Below, one piece after another: positions 9,513-19,141 of a stretch of DNA of 52,235 nt. Position numbers and translations under genes: made by a program. Origin of the DNA: Candidatus Paralachnospira avium (GTDB lineage: Bacteria > Bacillota > Clostridia > Lachnospirales > Lachnospiraceae). How positions within the stretch are numbered: position 1 is the first letter of the stretch; each line of letters starts with the position of its first letter. The notes beneath the pieces are model-generated. The model did no database searches and had not been told where the DNA came from. It was given only the letters and a program-made list of their open reading frames with translations. The stretch is taken from positions 1 to 52,235 of the forward strand of contig CAJFUL010000048.1 of assembly GCA_904420245.1 (NCBI GenBank), given 5' to 3'.

Positions 9513-11894
9513 ATGCATGAATCCGACAGAAAAGAAGAAAAGACTTTGAGGGGGGAAGCCGGGATGCTGCCCTTGGACGACGGCGCCCTGAAACCGGTGG
9601 AGGAGGTGATCCCTGCCGGCGACGGCATCCATGGCGGGAAGATGGTCATGGCCGGAGGCGATACCAAGGTGACGGCCACGACCCCGGAAGAGCTTTTTGA
9701 GATCTTGATCGACTCCATCAAGAAATATCATCCTTCGGATGATCTGACCATGGTGAGGAAGGCTTATGAGATCGCCCACGCGGCCCATGAGGGCCAGCTG
9801 CGCAAATCCGGGGAGCCTTACATCGTCCATCCCCTCAGCGTGGCCATCATCCTGGCCCAGCTGGAGCTGGATAAGGAATCCATCATCGCGGGCATCCTCC
9901 ACGATGTGGTGGAAGATACCGTGATGACCATGGACGAGATGAAGCAGACCTTCGGCGAAGAGGTGGCCCTCCTGGTAGACGGCGTCACCAAGCTGACCCA
10001 GCTCTCCTGGTCCGCGGATAAGGTGGAGATCCAGGCGGAAAACCTGCGGAAGATGTTCTTAGCCATGGCCAAGGACATCCGGGTCATCCTGATCAAGCTG
10101 GCGGACCGGCTCCATAATATGAGGACGCTCCAGTATATGAAGCCGGAGAAGCAGAAGGAAAAGGCCAGGGAGACCATGGAGATCTACGCGCCCATCGCCG
10201 ACAGGCTGGGTATTTCCAAGATCAAGATCGAACTGGACGATCTGTCCTTAAAGTATCTGCAGCCGGAGGTCTACAGGGATCTGAAGGAGAAGATCTCCCA
10301 GAGGAGGGCCAACCGGGAGGAGTTTCTCCAGAATATCATGGACGAGGTGAAGGACCATATGAAGTCCGCCGGCATTGAAGCGCGGGTGGACGGACGGGTC
10401 AAGCATCTGTTCAGCATCTATAAGAAGATGATCAACCAGCATAAGACCCTGGACCAGATCTACGATATATTCGCGGTGAGGATCCTGGTGGAGACGGTGA
10501 AGGACTGCTACGCGGCCCTGGGCGTGATCCACGAGATGTATAAGCCCATTCCGGGCCGGTTCAAGGATTATATCGCCATGCCAAAGGCCAATATGTACCA
10601 GTCTCTCCATACGACCCTCATCAGCAGCACCGGGCAGCCTTTTGAGATCCAGATCCGCACATATGATATGCACAGGACCGCGGAGTACGGCATCGCGGCC
10701 CACTGGAAATACAAGGAGGGGCAGGACGGACGCAGCATCGCCCAGAAGGAAGAGGAGAAGCTAAGCTGGCTCCGCCAGATCCTGGAGTGGCAGCGGGATA
10801 TGTCCGACAACAAGGAATTCCTCCATTCCCTGAAGACGGACCTGGATATTTTTTCCGAAAGCGTCTACTGCTTTACGCCGGAAGGGGATGTGAAGAACCT
10901 GCCCAGCGGATCCACCACGGTGGACTTCGCCTACAGCATCCACAGCGCCGTAGGCAATAAGATGGTGGGAGCCAGGGTCAACGACAAGCTGGTGCCCATC
11001 GATTATGTGATCCAGAACGGGGACCGGGTGGAGATCATCACCTCTCAGAATTCCAAGGGACCCAGCCGGGACTGGCTCAAGTCTGTGCGGAGCGCCCAGG
11101 CGAAGAACAAGATCAACCAGTGGTTCAAGACTCAGAATAAGGAAGAGAACATCATCCGCGGCAAGGAGATGATCGAGCGCTACTGCAAGACCAAGGGCAT
11201 CAGCTTTGCCGACATCGGGAAGCCGGAGTACGAGGAAAAGGTGATGGCCAAGTACGGGTTCCAGGAGTGGAACGCGGTGCTGGCGGCCATCGGCCACGGC
11301 GGCCTCAAGGAAGGCCAGGTCATCAACAAGCTGCTGGAGATCTATAAGAAAAAGAATCCGGAGACGGTCCTGACCGACGAAAAGGTGCTGGACGACGCCG
11401 CTTCCAAGACGAAGAAGGCTCCGGACAAGGGACGCAGCGGCATCGTGGTGCGCGGCGTCCATGATCTGGCCGTGCGGTTTTCCAGGTGCTGCAGTCCGGT
11501 GCCGGGAGATGAGATCGTCGGCTTCGTCACCAGGGGCCGCGGCATTTCCATCCACAGGACCGACTGCATCAATATCATCAACCTGCCGGAGGAAGAGCGG
11601 AATCGGCTCATCGACGCCGAGTGGCAGATGCCGGAGGGACAGAAGCGGGAGGAGACCTACTCCACAGAGATCAAGATCTACGCCCACAATCGCATCGGCA
11701 TGGCTGTGGATATTTCCAAGATCTTCACGGAGCGCCAGATCGACATCACTTCCATGATGGTGCGCACCAGCAAGCAGGGCCTCGCCACAGTCACCATGAG
11801 TTTTGACATCCATGGAGTGGAGGAGCTGCGGAGGCTGGTGGAGCGGCTGCGCCAGATAGAGGGGATCATTGATATAGAAAGGACGGCAGGCTGA
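9513..11894 (+). CDS. relA: Bifunctional (p)ppGpp synthetase/hydrolase (Rel)
   Basis: The long RelA/SpoT homologue of the stringent response makes and degrades (p)ppGpp. The HD hydrolase domain has GILHDVVEDT at about residue 130. The synthetase domain has RFKDYIAMPK (RxKD type, as in bifunctional enzymes) and NMYQSLHTTL, then EIQIRT. A TGS domain (VDFAYSIHSAVGNKMVGARV) and a C-terminal ACT domain (about 715-793) follow. At 793 aa it is slightly longer than usual because of a roughly 60-residue Gly/Glu-rich N-terminus. The ATG at 9513 is preferred over a GTG at 9504 because GAAGGCGG is better spaced. The stop and next start overlap by 1 nt. Confidence 0.95.
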   Translation: MHESDRKEEKTLRGEAGMLPLDDGALKPVEEVIPAGDGIHGGKMVMAGGDTKVTATTPEELFEILIDSIKKYHPSDDLTMVRKAYEIAHAAHEGQLRKSGEPYIVHPLSVAIILAQLELDKESIIAGILHDVVEDTVMTMDEMKQTFGEEVALLVDGVTKLTQLSWSADKVEIQAENLRKMFLAMAKDIRVILIKLADRLHNMRTLQYMKPEKQKEKARETMEIYAPIADRLGISKIKIELDDLSLKYLQPEVYRDLKEKISQRRANREEFLQNIMDEVKDHMKSAGIEARVDGRVKHLFSIYKKMINQHKTLDQIYDIFAVRILVETVKDCYAALGVIHEMYKPIPGRFKDYIAMPKANMYQSLHTTLISSTGQPFEIQIRTYDMHRTAEYGIAAHWKYKEGQDGRSIAQKEEEKLSWLRQILEWQRDMSDNKEFLHSLKTDLDIFSESVYCFTPEGDVKNLPSGSTTVDFAYSIHSAVGNKMVGARVNDKLVPIDYVIQNGDRVEIITSQNSKGPSRDWLKSVRSAQAKNKINQWFKTQNKEENIIRGKEMIERYCKTKGISFADIGKPEYEEKVMAKYGFQEWNAVLAAIGHGGLKEGQVINKLLEIYKKKNPETVLTDEKVLDDAASKTKKAPDKGRSGIVVRGVHDLAVRFSRCCSPVPGDEIVGFVTRGRGISIHRTDCINIINLPEEERNRLIDAEWQMPEGQKREETYSTEIKIYAHNRIGMAVDISKIFTERQIDITSMMVRTSKQGLATVTMSFDIHGVEELRRLVERLRQIEGIIDIERTAG

Positions 11895-12523
11895 TGGGAA
11901 AGCTTCGGATCCGGCGGGCAGTGCTGGGGATGCTGGAGACTAACTGCTATTTTGCGGAGAACACAGAGACGGGCGAGACGCTGATCGTGGATCCGGCCGA
12001 CGACTGGGAGGCCATAAAGGCCTGGTGCCTGGGAAACGGGAGGAAGCCGGCGGCCATTCTCCTGACCCACGGCCATTTTGACCATATGCTGGCGGCAGAC
12101 GCGCTGCGCCGGGAATTTTCCATAGAGATCTGCGCGGGCCTGGCGGAGCGGGAACTTTTGGGAAATCCTTCGTACAATCTGTCGGCCGTCTGGAGCAGGC
12201 CGGTGACGCTGGAAGCGGACCGCTATCTGACAGACGGACAGATCCTGTCCCTGGCCGGTTTTTCCGTCCAGGTCATCGCGACTCCCGGTCACACTGCCGG
12301 CGGCGTCTGCTATTATCTGAAGGAGGACGGCGTGCTGTTTTCCGGAGATACCTTATTCGCGGGCTCCTACGGGCGTGTGGATTTCCCCACATCCTCCATG
12401 GCGGATATGGCCCGCTCTGTCCGGGAAAAGCTCTTGTGCCTGCCGGAGGAGACCATTGTCTATCCGGGACATGGAGAGAGCACCGACATCCGCGCGGAAA
12501 AACAGTACAATCCGCTGGCATAG
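11894..12523 (+). CDS. MBL-fold hydrolase, glyoxalase-II-like
   Basis: A metallo-beta-lactamase-fold hydrolase of 209 aa. The metal-binding motif THGHFDHM is followed by TPGHTAGGVCYY, FSGDTLFAGSYGR and a final YPGHGESTDI, the pattern of the small hydroxyacylglutathione-hydrolase-like group found in bacteria without glutathione. The true thioester substrate is unknown. The start overlaps the rel stop (TGATG), so it is translated from the rel mRNA. Pairing with rel is common in Clostridia, but no functional link is established. A terminator follows 22 bp after the stop. Confidence 0.9.
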   Translation: MGKLRIRRAVLGMLETNCYFAENTETGETLIVDPADDWEAIKAWCLGNGRKPAAILLTHGHFDHMLAADALRREFSIEICAGLAERELLGNPSYNLSAVWSRPVTLEADRYLTDGQILSLAGFSVQVIATPGHTAGGVCYYLKEDGVLFSGDTLFAGSYGRVDFPTSSMADMARSVREKLLCLPEETIVYPGHGESTDIRAEKQYNPLA

Positions 12524-12545
12524 GAAGGGATATGGAGACATACAG

Positions 12546-12574
12546 AGACTGCGCCTTTTCCGCGCAGTCTTTTT
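12546..12574 (+). terminator. Intrinsic terminator abutting the next Shine-Dalgarno
   Basis: AGACTGCGC, a 7-nt loop, then GCGCAGTCT and a T run (12570-12574): a perfect 9-bp stem. The ribosome binding site AAGGAGG (12575-12581) begins immediately after the T run, so no promoter fits between terminator and downstream gene. Confidence 0.8.
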
Positions 12575-12585
12575 AAGGAGGATAT

Positions 12586-13113
12586 ATGCAGAAGATCTTA
12601 GTGGTAGTGGATATGCAGAATGATTTCATCACAGGAGCTTTGGGGACGCCGGAGGCCAGGGCCATAGTGCCGGCGGCCGTAAAGCGGGCGCGGGAGTTTC
12701 CGGGACGGGTCCTGTTTACCAGGGATACCCATGGAGAGGACTATCTGGATACCCAGGAAGGGAAGAATCTTCCGGTCCCCCACTGCATCCTGGGTACGGA
12801 CGGGTGGCAGATCTGTCCGGAGCTTTTGCCCTATTGCAGGGAGGAGCCCATTGACAAGGAGACCTTCGGCTCCCGAAAGCTGGGAGAGCTTTTGGCGGCG
12901 GCGGACCGGGAGGAGAAAGTGGAGGAGATCGCGTTCATCGGGGTGTGCACCGACATCTGCGTGATCTCCAACGCCATGATCGCCAAGGCGTTTTTGCCGG
13001 AGGCAAAGATCACGGTGGATGCGCGGGCCTGCGCCGGAGTCACGAAGGAGAGCCACAGACTGGCTCTGGAGGCCATGAGAACCTGTCAGATCCGCATCGA
13101 GGGGGAAGTATGA
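12586..13113 (+). CDS. Nicotinamidase-like cysteine hydrolase
   Basis: An isochorismatase-fold amidohydrolase of 175 aa. The catalytic triad is visible: Asp in VVDMQNDF, Lys in DKETFGS and Cys in GVCTDICV. The segments TRDTHGEDY and PHCILGTDG resemble the metal-site and glycine-rich regions of nicotinamidases, so nicotinamide to nicotinate in NAD salvage is the best guess; other amides cannot be excluded. AAGGAGG lies 4 nt before the ATG. The stop overlaps the hemZ start (ATGA). Transcription must read through the terminator that directly precedes the ribosome binding site, or come from an upstream promoter. Confidence 0.88.
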   Translation: MQKILVVVDMQNDFITGALGTPEARAIVPAAVKRAREFPGRVLFTRDTHGEDYLDTQEGKNLPVPHCILGTDGWQICPELLPYCREEPIDKETFGSRKLGELLAAADREEKVEEIAFIGVCTDICVISNAMIAKAFLPEAKITVDARACAGVTKESHRLALEAMRTCQIRIEGEV

Positions 13114-14573
13114 TCTATCTGTATTTTGGAGAAGAAAATTTTGAATATGATATACGGGGGCTTTTGACTTCTTTTTATCCGGGAGAACCGATCCAGTCGG
13201 AGGCCGGGAGGCCGCGGGAGCTTCCGGCCCTGGAAGAAGGGGACAGAGCCCTGCTGGCGGAGTATCCGGAAGGACTGGCCAGAGTCCGCCTGTACCGGGG
13301 AAACGGGGAGGCGCCCCTGGAGGGAGAAGCTCCGGTGGATCCGGAGGACCGGAGCGGGGAAAAGTCCGTCTTAAAGCGGCTGGTCTACCGGCTTCTTTCT
13401 GAAGATACGGGAAAGGAACTGCCCTGGGGGACCTTGACGGGAATCCGGCCCACCAAGATCCCCATGGCCATGCTGGAGCAGGGAGCGGGGGAGCAGGAGA
13501 TCGCTTCTTATATGGAAGAGACGTATCTGGCTTCTCCCGAAAAGATCCGCCTGAGCATAGAGATCGCCGGGCGGGAACGGGAGCTCCTGCGGGATATTGA
13601 CTACAGGAACGGCTACAGTCTGTACATCGGGATCCCCTTCTGTCCCACCACCTGCCTCTACTGTTCCTTTACCTCCTACCCGGTGGCCAAATGGGCTCCC
13701 AGGATGGACGAGTATCTGGATGCCCTCTTCCGGGAGATCGACTACACGAGAGAGGCATTTTCCGGCAGGCAGCTGGATTCCATCTACATCGGCGGCGGGA
13801 CGCCCACGACCCTGGAGCCCCGCCATCTGGAGCGGCTGCTGTCCAAGGTGGAGGAGAGCTTCGATCTTTCCTATGTGAAGGAGTGGACCGTGGAAGCCGG
13901 CCGGCCGGACAGCCTCACGCCGGAGAAGCTGGCGGTCTTGAAGAAGCATCCGGTCACCAGGATCTCCATCAATCCCCAGACCATGAAGGCGGAGACTTTG
14001 AAGCTCATCGGCCGCCGCCACAGCCCGGAGCAGATCCGGGAGGCGTTCCGGATGGCCAGGGATGCCGGGATGGACAATATCAACATGGACATCATCATGG
14101 GACTGCCGGAGGAAACGGCGGAGGACGTCCGGGATACCATGGAAAAGCTTTCAGCCATGGCTCCCGACAGCATCACCGTCCATTCCCTGGCCATCAAGCG
14201 GGCGGCCAGGCTGAACACCATGAAGGAGCAGTATGCCCATCTGCGGTTTGAGAATACGGCGGAGATGATGGACCTGACGGCGAGCTACTGCCGGCGCCTG
14301 GGGCTTCTGCCCTACTATCTCTACCGCCAGAAGAACATGGCCGGAAATTTTGAGAACGTGGGATACGCGGCGCCGGGAAAGGCGGGAGTCTACAACATCC
14401 TCATCATGGAAGAGAAGCAGACCATCGCAGCTCTGGGAGCCGGCTCCACCACCAAGGCGGTGTTTCCCGACGGGCGGATCGAGCGGTGCGACAATGTGAA
14501 GGACATCGATCTCTATCTAGCCAGGATCGAAGAAATGATCGGCCGGAAGAAGCGGCTTTTTGAGAAGCTGTAA
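13110..14573 (+). CDS. hemZ: Coproporphyrinogen dehydrogenase-like radical SAM protein HemZ
   Basis: A HemN-related radical SAM enzyme of 487 aa. The Fe-S cluster motif CPTTCLYC (CxxxCxxC) is followed by YIGGGTPTTL, the SAM-binding GGT motif. The upstream block LPWGTLTGIRPTK is typical of HemZ rather than HemN or HemW. Bacillus HemZ is linked to anaerobic coproporphyrinogen decarboxylation. No other haem genes are in the window, so the role here is inferred from family. The start overlaps the preceding stop, and a further in-frame upstream extension would lie inside the nicotinamidase-like gene, so ATG 13110 is preferred. Confidence 0.93.
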   Translation: MIYLYFGEENFEYDIRGLLTSFYPGEPIQSEAGRPRELPALEEGDRALLAEYPEGLARVRLYRGNGEAPLEGEAPVDPEDRSGEKSVLKRLVYRLLSEDTGKELPWGTLTGIRPTKIPMAMLEQGAGEQEIASYMEETYLASPEKIRLSIEIAGRERELLRDIDYRNGYSLYIGIPFCPTTCLYCSFTSYPVAKWAPRMDEYLDALFREIDYTREAFSGRQLDSIYIGGGTPTTLEPRHLERLLSKVEESFDLSYVKEWTVEAGRPDSLTPEKLAVLKKHPVTRISINPQTMKAETLKLIGRRHSPEQIREAFRMARDAGMDNINMDIIMGLPEETAEDVRDTMEKLSAMAPDSITVHSLAIKRAARLNTMKEQYAHLRFENTAEMMDLTASYCRRLGLLPYYLYRQKNMAGNFENVGYAAPGKAGVYNILIMEEKQTIAALGAGSTTKAVFPDGRIERCDNVKDIDLYLARIEEMIGRKKRLFEKL

Positions 14574-14580
14574 ATTCAGC

Positions 14581-14609
14581 TTGAAAACAGACAGTTGTTC
14601 GTGTATGAT
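14581..14609 (+). promoter_or_regulatory. Sigma-A-type promoter for hisS-aspS
   Basis: TTGAAA (14581-14586), 17-bp spacer, TATGAT (14604-14609). The leader to the hisS ATG is about 45 nt and contains only a short CCCG/CGGG hairpin. It is too short for a T-box. Confidence 0.65.
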
Positions 14610-14658
14610 AGACAAGTAATGTGCCCGTGTATCCGGGCTTAGAAAGAGGGAAAGCAAT

Positions 14659-15915
14659 ATGGCAATGACGAAAAAGCCGGTGACCGGCATGAAGGATATC
14701 CTGCCTGCCGAGATGCAGGTGCGGGATTATGTGATCGGTCTCATCCAGGAGACTTATAAAAGCTTCGGTTTTTCCCATATCGAGACCCCCTGCATGGAAA
14801 ATATCGGAAATCTTTCCAGCAAGCAGGGCGGCGAGAATGAGAAGCTGATCTTCAAGGTGCTGAAGAGAGGGGAGAAGCTCCATATCCCGGAGGCCCAGAC
14901 GGAGGCCGACGTGGTGGACTGCGGGATGCGCTATGACCTGACGGTGCCCCTGTCCAGATATTACGCCAATAATTCGGCAAGCCTGCCGTCCCCCTTCAAG
15001 GCCCTCCAGATGGGCAATGTCTGGCGGGCGGACAGGCCCCAGAGGGGAAGGTTCCGCCAGTTCATGCAGTGCGACATCGACATCCTGGGCGACCCCACCT
15101 GTCTGGCGGAGATCGAGCTGATGTCCGCCACCACGACGCTGTTGGGGAAGCTGGGCTTTTCCGGCTTCAAGGTCTGCTTCAACGACAGGCGGGTGCTGAA
15201 GGCCATGGCCGCCTACAGCGGTTTCCCCGAGGCGGATTATGATAAAGTGTTCATCATCCTGGACAAGATGGACAAGATCGGACGGGACGGCGTCTGCTCG
15301 GAGCTTCTGGAGAGCGGCTTTTCCGGAGAGTCCGTGGAGCGGTATATGGAGCTCTTCGCGGCGCTGGAGCAGGGGCAGGACGGCCTTTCCCTGTTGGAGG
15401 AGAAGCTTTCCGGCGTCATTGACGGCGGTGTGATCCCCGGCATGAGGACCATCCTGGACAGTGTGAGGGCGGCGGCGTCCTGTGAGTTTTCCCTGGTGTT
15501 CGATCCGACCCTGGTGCGTGGGATGTCCTACTACACAGGCTCCATCTTTGAGATCAAGATGGAGGAGCTGGGCGGCTCCGTGGCCGGAGGCGGCCGGTAC
15601 GATGAGATGATCGGCCGGTTCACCGGGATGAACACTCCGGCATGCGGATTTTCCATTGGGTTTGAGCGGATCATCACCATCCTGATGGAGAAGGGCTTCC
15701 AGATCCCCAAGCAGCCGGTGAAGAAGGCGTTCCTGATGGAAAAGGGGATGCCGGCGGAGGAGATGGTGAAGGTCCTGGAGAGGGCCGGGAAAGAGCGGCA
15801 GTCCGGCGCCCAGGTGCTGGTGGCCCATATGAATAAGAATAAAAAGTTCCAGAAAGAGCAGCTCCAGAAAGAGGGCTACGGAGAGATCGTGGAATTTTTC
15901 AAGGAAAAGCACTGA
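14659..15915 (+). CDS. hisS: Histidine--tRNA ligase
   Basis: A class II synthetase charging tRNA-His, 418 aa. Motif 2 is seen as VWRADRPQRGRFRQFMQCD. The histidine-binding HisA blocks appear as LVRGMSYYTGSIFEI and VAGGGRYDEMIG; the first usually reads RGLDYY, so M-S replaces L-D here. The C-terminal anticodon-binding domain is present but short. Full class II catalytic motifs argue against the HisZ regulatory paralogue. It heads a two-gene unit with aspS, 14 bp downstream, the common hisS-aspS order of Firmicutes. Confidence 0.94.
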   Translation: MAMTKKPVTGMKDILPAEMQVRDYVIGLIQETYKSFGFSHIETPCMENIGNLSSKQGGENEKLIFKVLKRGEKLHIPEAQTEADVVDCGMRYDLTVPLSRYYANNSASLPSPFKALQMGNVWRADRPQRGRFRQFMQCDIDILGDPTCLAEIELMSATTTLLGKLGFSGFKVCFNDRRVLKAMAAYSGFPEADYDKVFIILDKMDKIGRDGVCSELLESGFSGESVERYMELFAALEQGQDGLSLLEEKLSGVIDGGVIPGMRTILDSVRAAASCEFSLVFDPTLVRGMSYYTGSIFEIKMEELGGSVAGGGRYDEMIGRFTGMNTPACGFSIGFERIITILMEKGFQIPKQPVKKAFLMEKGMPAEEMVKVLERAGKERQSGAQVLVAHMNKNKKFQKEQLQKEGYGEIVEFFKEKH

Positions 15916-15929
15916 AAGGTGGTAGAGAG

Positions 15930-17690
15930 ATGTTTCAGTCAAGGACCCATACCTGTAATGAACTGAGGTTGGAGCATGCAGGCCAGACCGTGACCCTGGC
16001 AGGCTGGTATGAGAATATGAGAAGGGTCAGCAAGAATCTGGGGTTCCTGGTGCTCCGGGATTTTTACGGAGAGACCCAGATCGTCATTGAATCGGAAGAG
16101 ATGATGGAGAAACTCTCCGGCGTCAACCGGGAGTCCACCCTGTCAGTCACCGGCGTGGTGCGGGAGCGCTCCAGCAAGAATAAGGAGCTTCCCACCGGGG
16201 AGATCGAGGTGGTGCCCCAGGAGATCCAGGTGCTGGGCAAGTGCTATTACAACGCCCTGCCCTTTGAGATCTCCCGTTCCAAGGAGGCCGATGAGAACGC
16301 CAGGCTGAAATACCGGTATCTGGATCTGCGCAATCCTGCCGTCAAGGACAGGATCATCATGCGTTCCAGGGTGGTGGCGGAGCTGCGCCGCAGGATGATG
16401 GAGCTGGATTTCTATGAGATCACGACTCCCATCCTCACCTGCTCTTCCCCTGAGGGGGCCAGGGATTATCTGGTGCCCTCCAGGAACCATCCTGGGAAGT
16501 TCTATGCCCTTCCCCAGGCACCTCAGCAGTTCAAGCAGCTCCTGATGGCTTCCGGCTTTGACCGGTATTTCCAGATCGCGCCCTGCTTCCGGGACGAGGA
16601 CGCCAGGGCCGACCGTTCCCCCGGCGAGTTCTATCAGCTGGATATGGAGATGGCCTTTGCCTCCCAGGAGGATGTGTTCGCGGTGATCGAAAAGGTGCTG
16701 CCGCCTGTCTTTGAAGAGTACGGCCTCTATGACCGGGCTTCGGAAGCGCCCTTTACCAGGATCTCCTTCCGGGATTCCATGGAGCGTTACGGGACCGACA
16801 AGCCGGACCTGCGCATCAAACTGGAGCTTGCGGAGGCGACGGAGGCGCTGGCGGACTGCGGGTTTGAGCCTTTTGCGGGAGCCGTGGTCAAGGCCGTGGT
16901 TTGCCCCGGCTTTACGGAGAGCCGCAAGGTGATCGACAAGATCTGCGCCGATACGGAGGTGCAGACAGGAAGGAAAGCCTACTGGTTCAAGGTGGGCGGG
17001 GACGGTTCCTTCACGGGAGGGATCTCCAAATTCCTGGCAGACAGAAAAGACGCGGTGACTTCTGCCCTGGGGCTTTCCGGCGGCGAGCTGGTGCTCCTGG
17101 CGGCGGGGACCAGGGCGGAGGCCCAGAAGACGGCGGGAGCCGCCAGGAAGATCGTGGCTTCCTACGCGGAGCGGTATATGGACAAGGAGTGCTATGAATT
17201 CTGCTGGATCGTGGATTTCCCCATGTACGAGATCGGGGAGGAATCCGGAGAGCTGGAATTCTGCCACAATCCCTTCTCCATGCCCCAGGGAGGCATGAAG
17301 GCCCTGGAGGAGAAGGATCCTCTGGATATATACGCGTACCAGTATGACCTGGTGTGCAACGGCATCGAGCTGTCTTCCGGAGCCGTCCGGAACCATGATC
17401 CGGAGATCATGATAAAGGCGTTCCAGATGGTGGGGCTCGGCGAAGAGGATGTGAAGGCCAAGTTCCCGGCCATGTACAACGCGTTTTGCTACGGAGCTCC
17501 GCCCCATGCGGGCATCGCTCCCGGTGTGGACCGGATGGTGATGCTGCTGGCCGGAGAGGACAGCATCCGCGAGGTCATTCCCTTCCCTATGAACAAGAAT
17601 GCCCAGGACATCATGATGGGCGCGCCTTCCGAAGTGGGAGAGAACCAGCTGCGGGACGTGCATATCAAGATCGATCTGGGAGAAAACTAA
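15930..17690 (+). CDS. aspS: Aspartate--tRNA ligase, bacterial type
   Basis: A class IIb synthetase of 586 aa. The N-terminal OB fold binds the anticodon ([19 protein letters not shown]). Motif 2 is [20 protein letters not shown] bacterial GAD insertion domain lies between motifs 2 and 3, and motif 3 reads [20 protein letters not shown]. Length and domain order match bacterial AspRS; whether it also charges tRNA-Asn cannot be told here. AAAGGTGG lies upstream of the ATG. The gene is 14 bp after hisS and 25 bp before glyA, so all three may share a transcript. Confidence 0.96.
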   Translation: MFQSRTHTCNELRLEHAGQTVTLAGWYENMRRVSKNLGFLVLRDFYGETQIVIESEEMMEKLSGVNRESTLSVTGVVRERSSKNKELPTGEIEVVPQEIQVLGKCYYNALPFEISRSKEADENARLKYRYLDLRNPAVKDRIIMRSRVVAELRRRMMELDFYEITTPILTCSSPEGARDYLVPSRNHPGKFYALPQAPQQFKQLLMASGFDRYFQIAPCFRDEDARADRSPGEFYQLDMEMAFASQEDVFAVIEKVLPPVFEEYGLYDRASEAPFTRISFRDSMERYGTDKPDLRIKLELAEATEALADCGFEPFAGAVVKAVVCPGFTESRKVIDKICADTEVQTGRKAYWFKVGGDGSFTGGISKFLADRKDAVTSALGLSGGELVLLAAGTRAEAQKTAGAARKIVASYAERYMDKECYEFCWIVDFPMYEIGEESGELEFCHNPFSMPQGGMKALEEKDPLDIYAYQYDLVCNGIELSSGAVRNHDPEIMIKAFQMVGLGEEDVKAKFPAMYNAFCYGAPPHAGIAPGVDRMVMLLAGEDSIREVIPFPMNKNAQDIMMGAPSEVGENQLRDVHIKIDLGEN

Positions 17691-17715
17691 TATACGATAT
17701 ACAGGAGGAAAAGAG

Positions 17716-18957
17716 ATGTATTCATTTGACGAAGTAGTTTCTTATGACCCTGAAGTGGCGAAGGCCATAGAAGATGAGCTGGGACGCCAGAGGAGCCATC
17801 TGGAGCTGATCGCTTCTGAGAATCTGGTCAGCAAGGCTGTCATGTCCGCCATGGGCAGCGTCCTGACCAACAAATACGCGGAGGGATATCCGGGCAAGCG
17901 CTATTACGGCGGCTGCGAATACGTGGATGTGGTGGAAGACCTGGCCAGGGAGCGGGCGAAGAAGCTCTTCGGCTGCGAGTACGTCAATGTGCAGCCCCAC
18001 TCCGGAGCCCAGGCCAATATGGCGGTGTTCTTCGCCATGCTGAAGCCGGGAGATACGGTGATGGGCATGAACCTGGCCCATGGCGGTCATCTGACCCACG
18101 GGAGCCCGGTGAATATGTCCGGCGCCTATTTCCACATCGTTCCCTACGGAGTGACGGACGACGGATATATCGACTACGACCAGGTGAGAAAGCTGGCCCT
18201 GGAGCATCATCCGAAGCTGATCGTGGCGGGAGCCAGCGCCTATGCCAGGGAGATCGATTTCAAGCGGTTCCGGGAGATCGCCGATGAGGCGGGAGCTTAT
18301 CTGATGGTGGATATGGCCCATATCGCCGGACTGGTGGCGGCGGGCCTCCATATGAGCCCCATCCCTTATGCCCATGTGACGACCACCACCACCCACAAGA
18401 CGTTAAGGGGACCCAGAGGCGGCATGATCCTTTCCAGCAATGAGATGGAGGAGAAGTTCCACTTCAACAAGGCGGTGTTCCCCGGGATCCAGGGCGGTCC
18501 TCTCATGCATGTGATCGCCGCCAAGGCAGTCTGCTTCAAGGAGGCTCTGGAGCCCGGCTTTAAGGAGTATATGGCCCAGACCAAGAGGAGCGCCGCAAGG
18601 CTTGCCAGGGAACTGATGGCGAGAGGCTTCGACATCGTATCCGGCGGCACCGACAACCACCTGATGCTGGTGGATCTGCGGCCTGTGGGAGTCACCGGCA
18701 AGGAGGCGGAAAAGCTTCTGGATGCGGCCAACATCACCTGCAACAAAAACGCGATCCCCAATGATCCGGAGAAGCCCTTCGTCACCAGCGGCATCCGTCT
18801 GGGCGCCCAGGCAGTGACCAGCAGGGGCCTCACCGAAGAGGACATGGCGGCGGTGGCGGAGGCCATCCGCCTGGTGATCACCAAGGACGCGGCCAATACC
18901 GAGAAGGCACGCGCCATGGTAAAAGAACTGACGGACAAATATCCCTTGTACCAGTAA
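17716..18957 (+). CDS. glyA: Serine hydroxymethyltransferase
   Basis: A PLP enzyme that interconverts serine and glycine while charging tetrahydrofolate with a one-carbon unit. The PLP lysine lies in [14 protein letters not shown]. Other family blocks are [34 protein letters not shown] and the C-terminal [15 protein letters not shown]. The 413-aa length is normal. A strong AGGAGG site precedes the ATG. It ends the left-hand housekeeping run and is followed by a terminator hairpin. Confidence 0.97.
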   Translation: MYSFDEVVSYDPEVAKAIEDELGRQRSHLELIASENLVSKAVMSAMGSVLTNKYAEGYPGKRYYGGCEYVDVVEDLARERAKKLFGCEYVNVQPHSGAQANMAVFFAMLKPGDTVMGMNLAHGGHLTHGSPVNMSGAYFHIVPYGVTDDGYIDYDQVRKLALEHHPKLIVAGASAYAREIDFKRFREIADEAGAYLMVDMAHIAGLVAAGLHMSPIPYAHVTTTTTHKTLRGPRGGMILSSNEMEEKFHFNKAVFPGIQGGPLMHVIAAKAVCFKEALEPGFKEYMAQTKRSAARLARELMARGFDIVSGGTDNHLMLVDLRPVGVTGKEAEKLLDAANITCNKNAIPNDPEKPFVTSGIRLGAQAVTSRGLTEEDMAAVAEAIRLVITKDAANTEKARAMVKELTDKYPLYQ

Positions 18958-18977
18958 GACAGCAGAGCATACAGACA

Positions 18978-19001
18978 GACGCCGGGGGCTCCTCCGGCGT
19001 C
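18978..19001 (+). terminator. Terminator-like hairpin after glyA
   Basis: GACGCCGG, an 8-nt loop, then CCGGCGTC: an 8-bp GC-rich stem followed by an imperfect T-rich stretch (TCGTTCATTTTT). Confidence 0.65.
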
Positions 19002-19013
19002 TCGTTCATTTTT

Positions 19014-19030
19014 GCCGCTCATGCGGTCTG
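19014..19030 (+). repeat. Possible fragment of the dispersed repeat
   Basis: TGCCGCTCATGCGGTCT is identical to 17 nt of copy 3 (46966-46982) and contains the CCGC-TCAT-GCGG hairpin. It lies just after the glyA terminator. A match of 17 nt is suggestive, but the palindromic core makes convergence possible. Confidence 0.4.
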
Positions 19031-19070
19031 AAAGAAAATCTTAATCTTTTTTTATCTTTTTTCAGGCCGG

Positions 19071-19100
19071 TTGACAATGAAGACAGCCAATGGCTATAAT
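19071..19100 (+). promoter_or_regulatory. Sigma-A-type promoter
   Basis: TTGACA (19071-19076) and TATAAT (19095-19100), both perfect consensus, with an 18-bp spacer. The start of the cadherin-like membrane protein gene lies 42 bp downstream. Confidence 0.75.
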
Positions 19101-19141
19101 AAAAAAGGATAATGGGTAAACAAGAAGATCAAGGAGATATT

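Noticed and set aside
14574-14658. A T-box leader before hisS-aspS
   Set aside because: The leader is only about 45 nt after the predicted start of transcription and has no T-box sequence or specifier structure.
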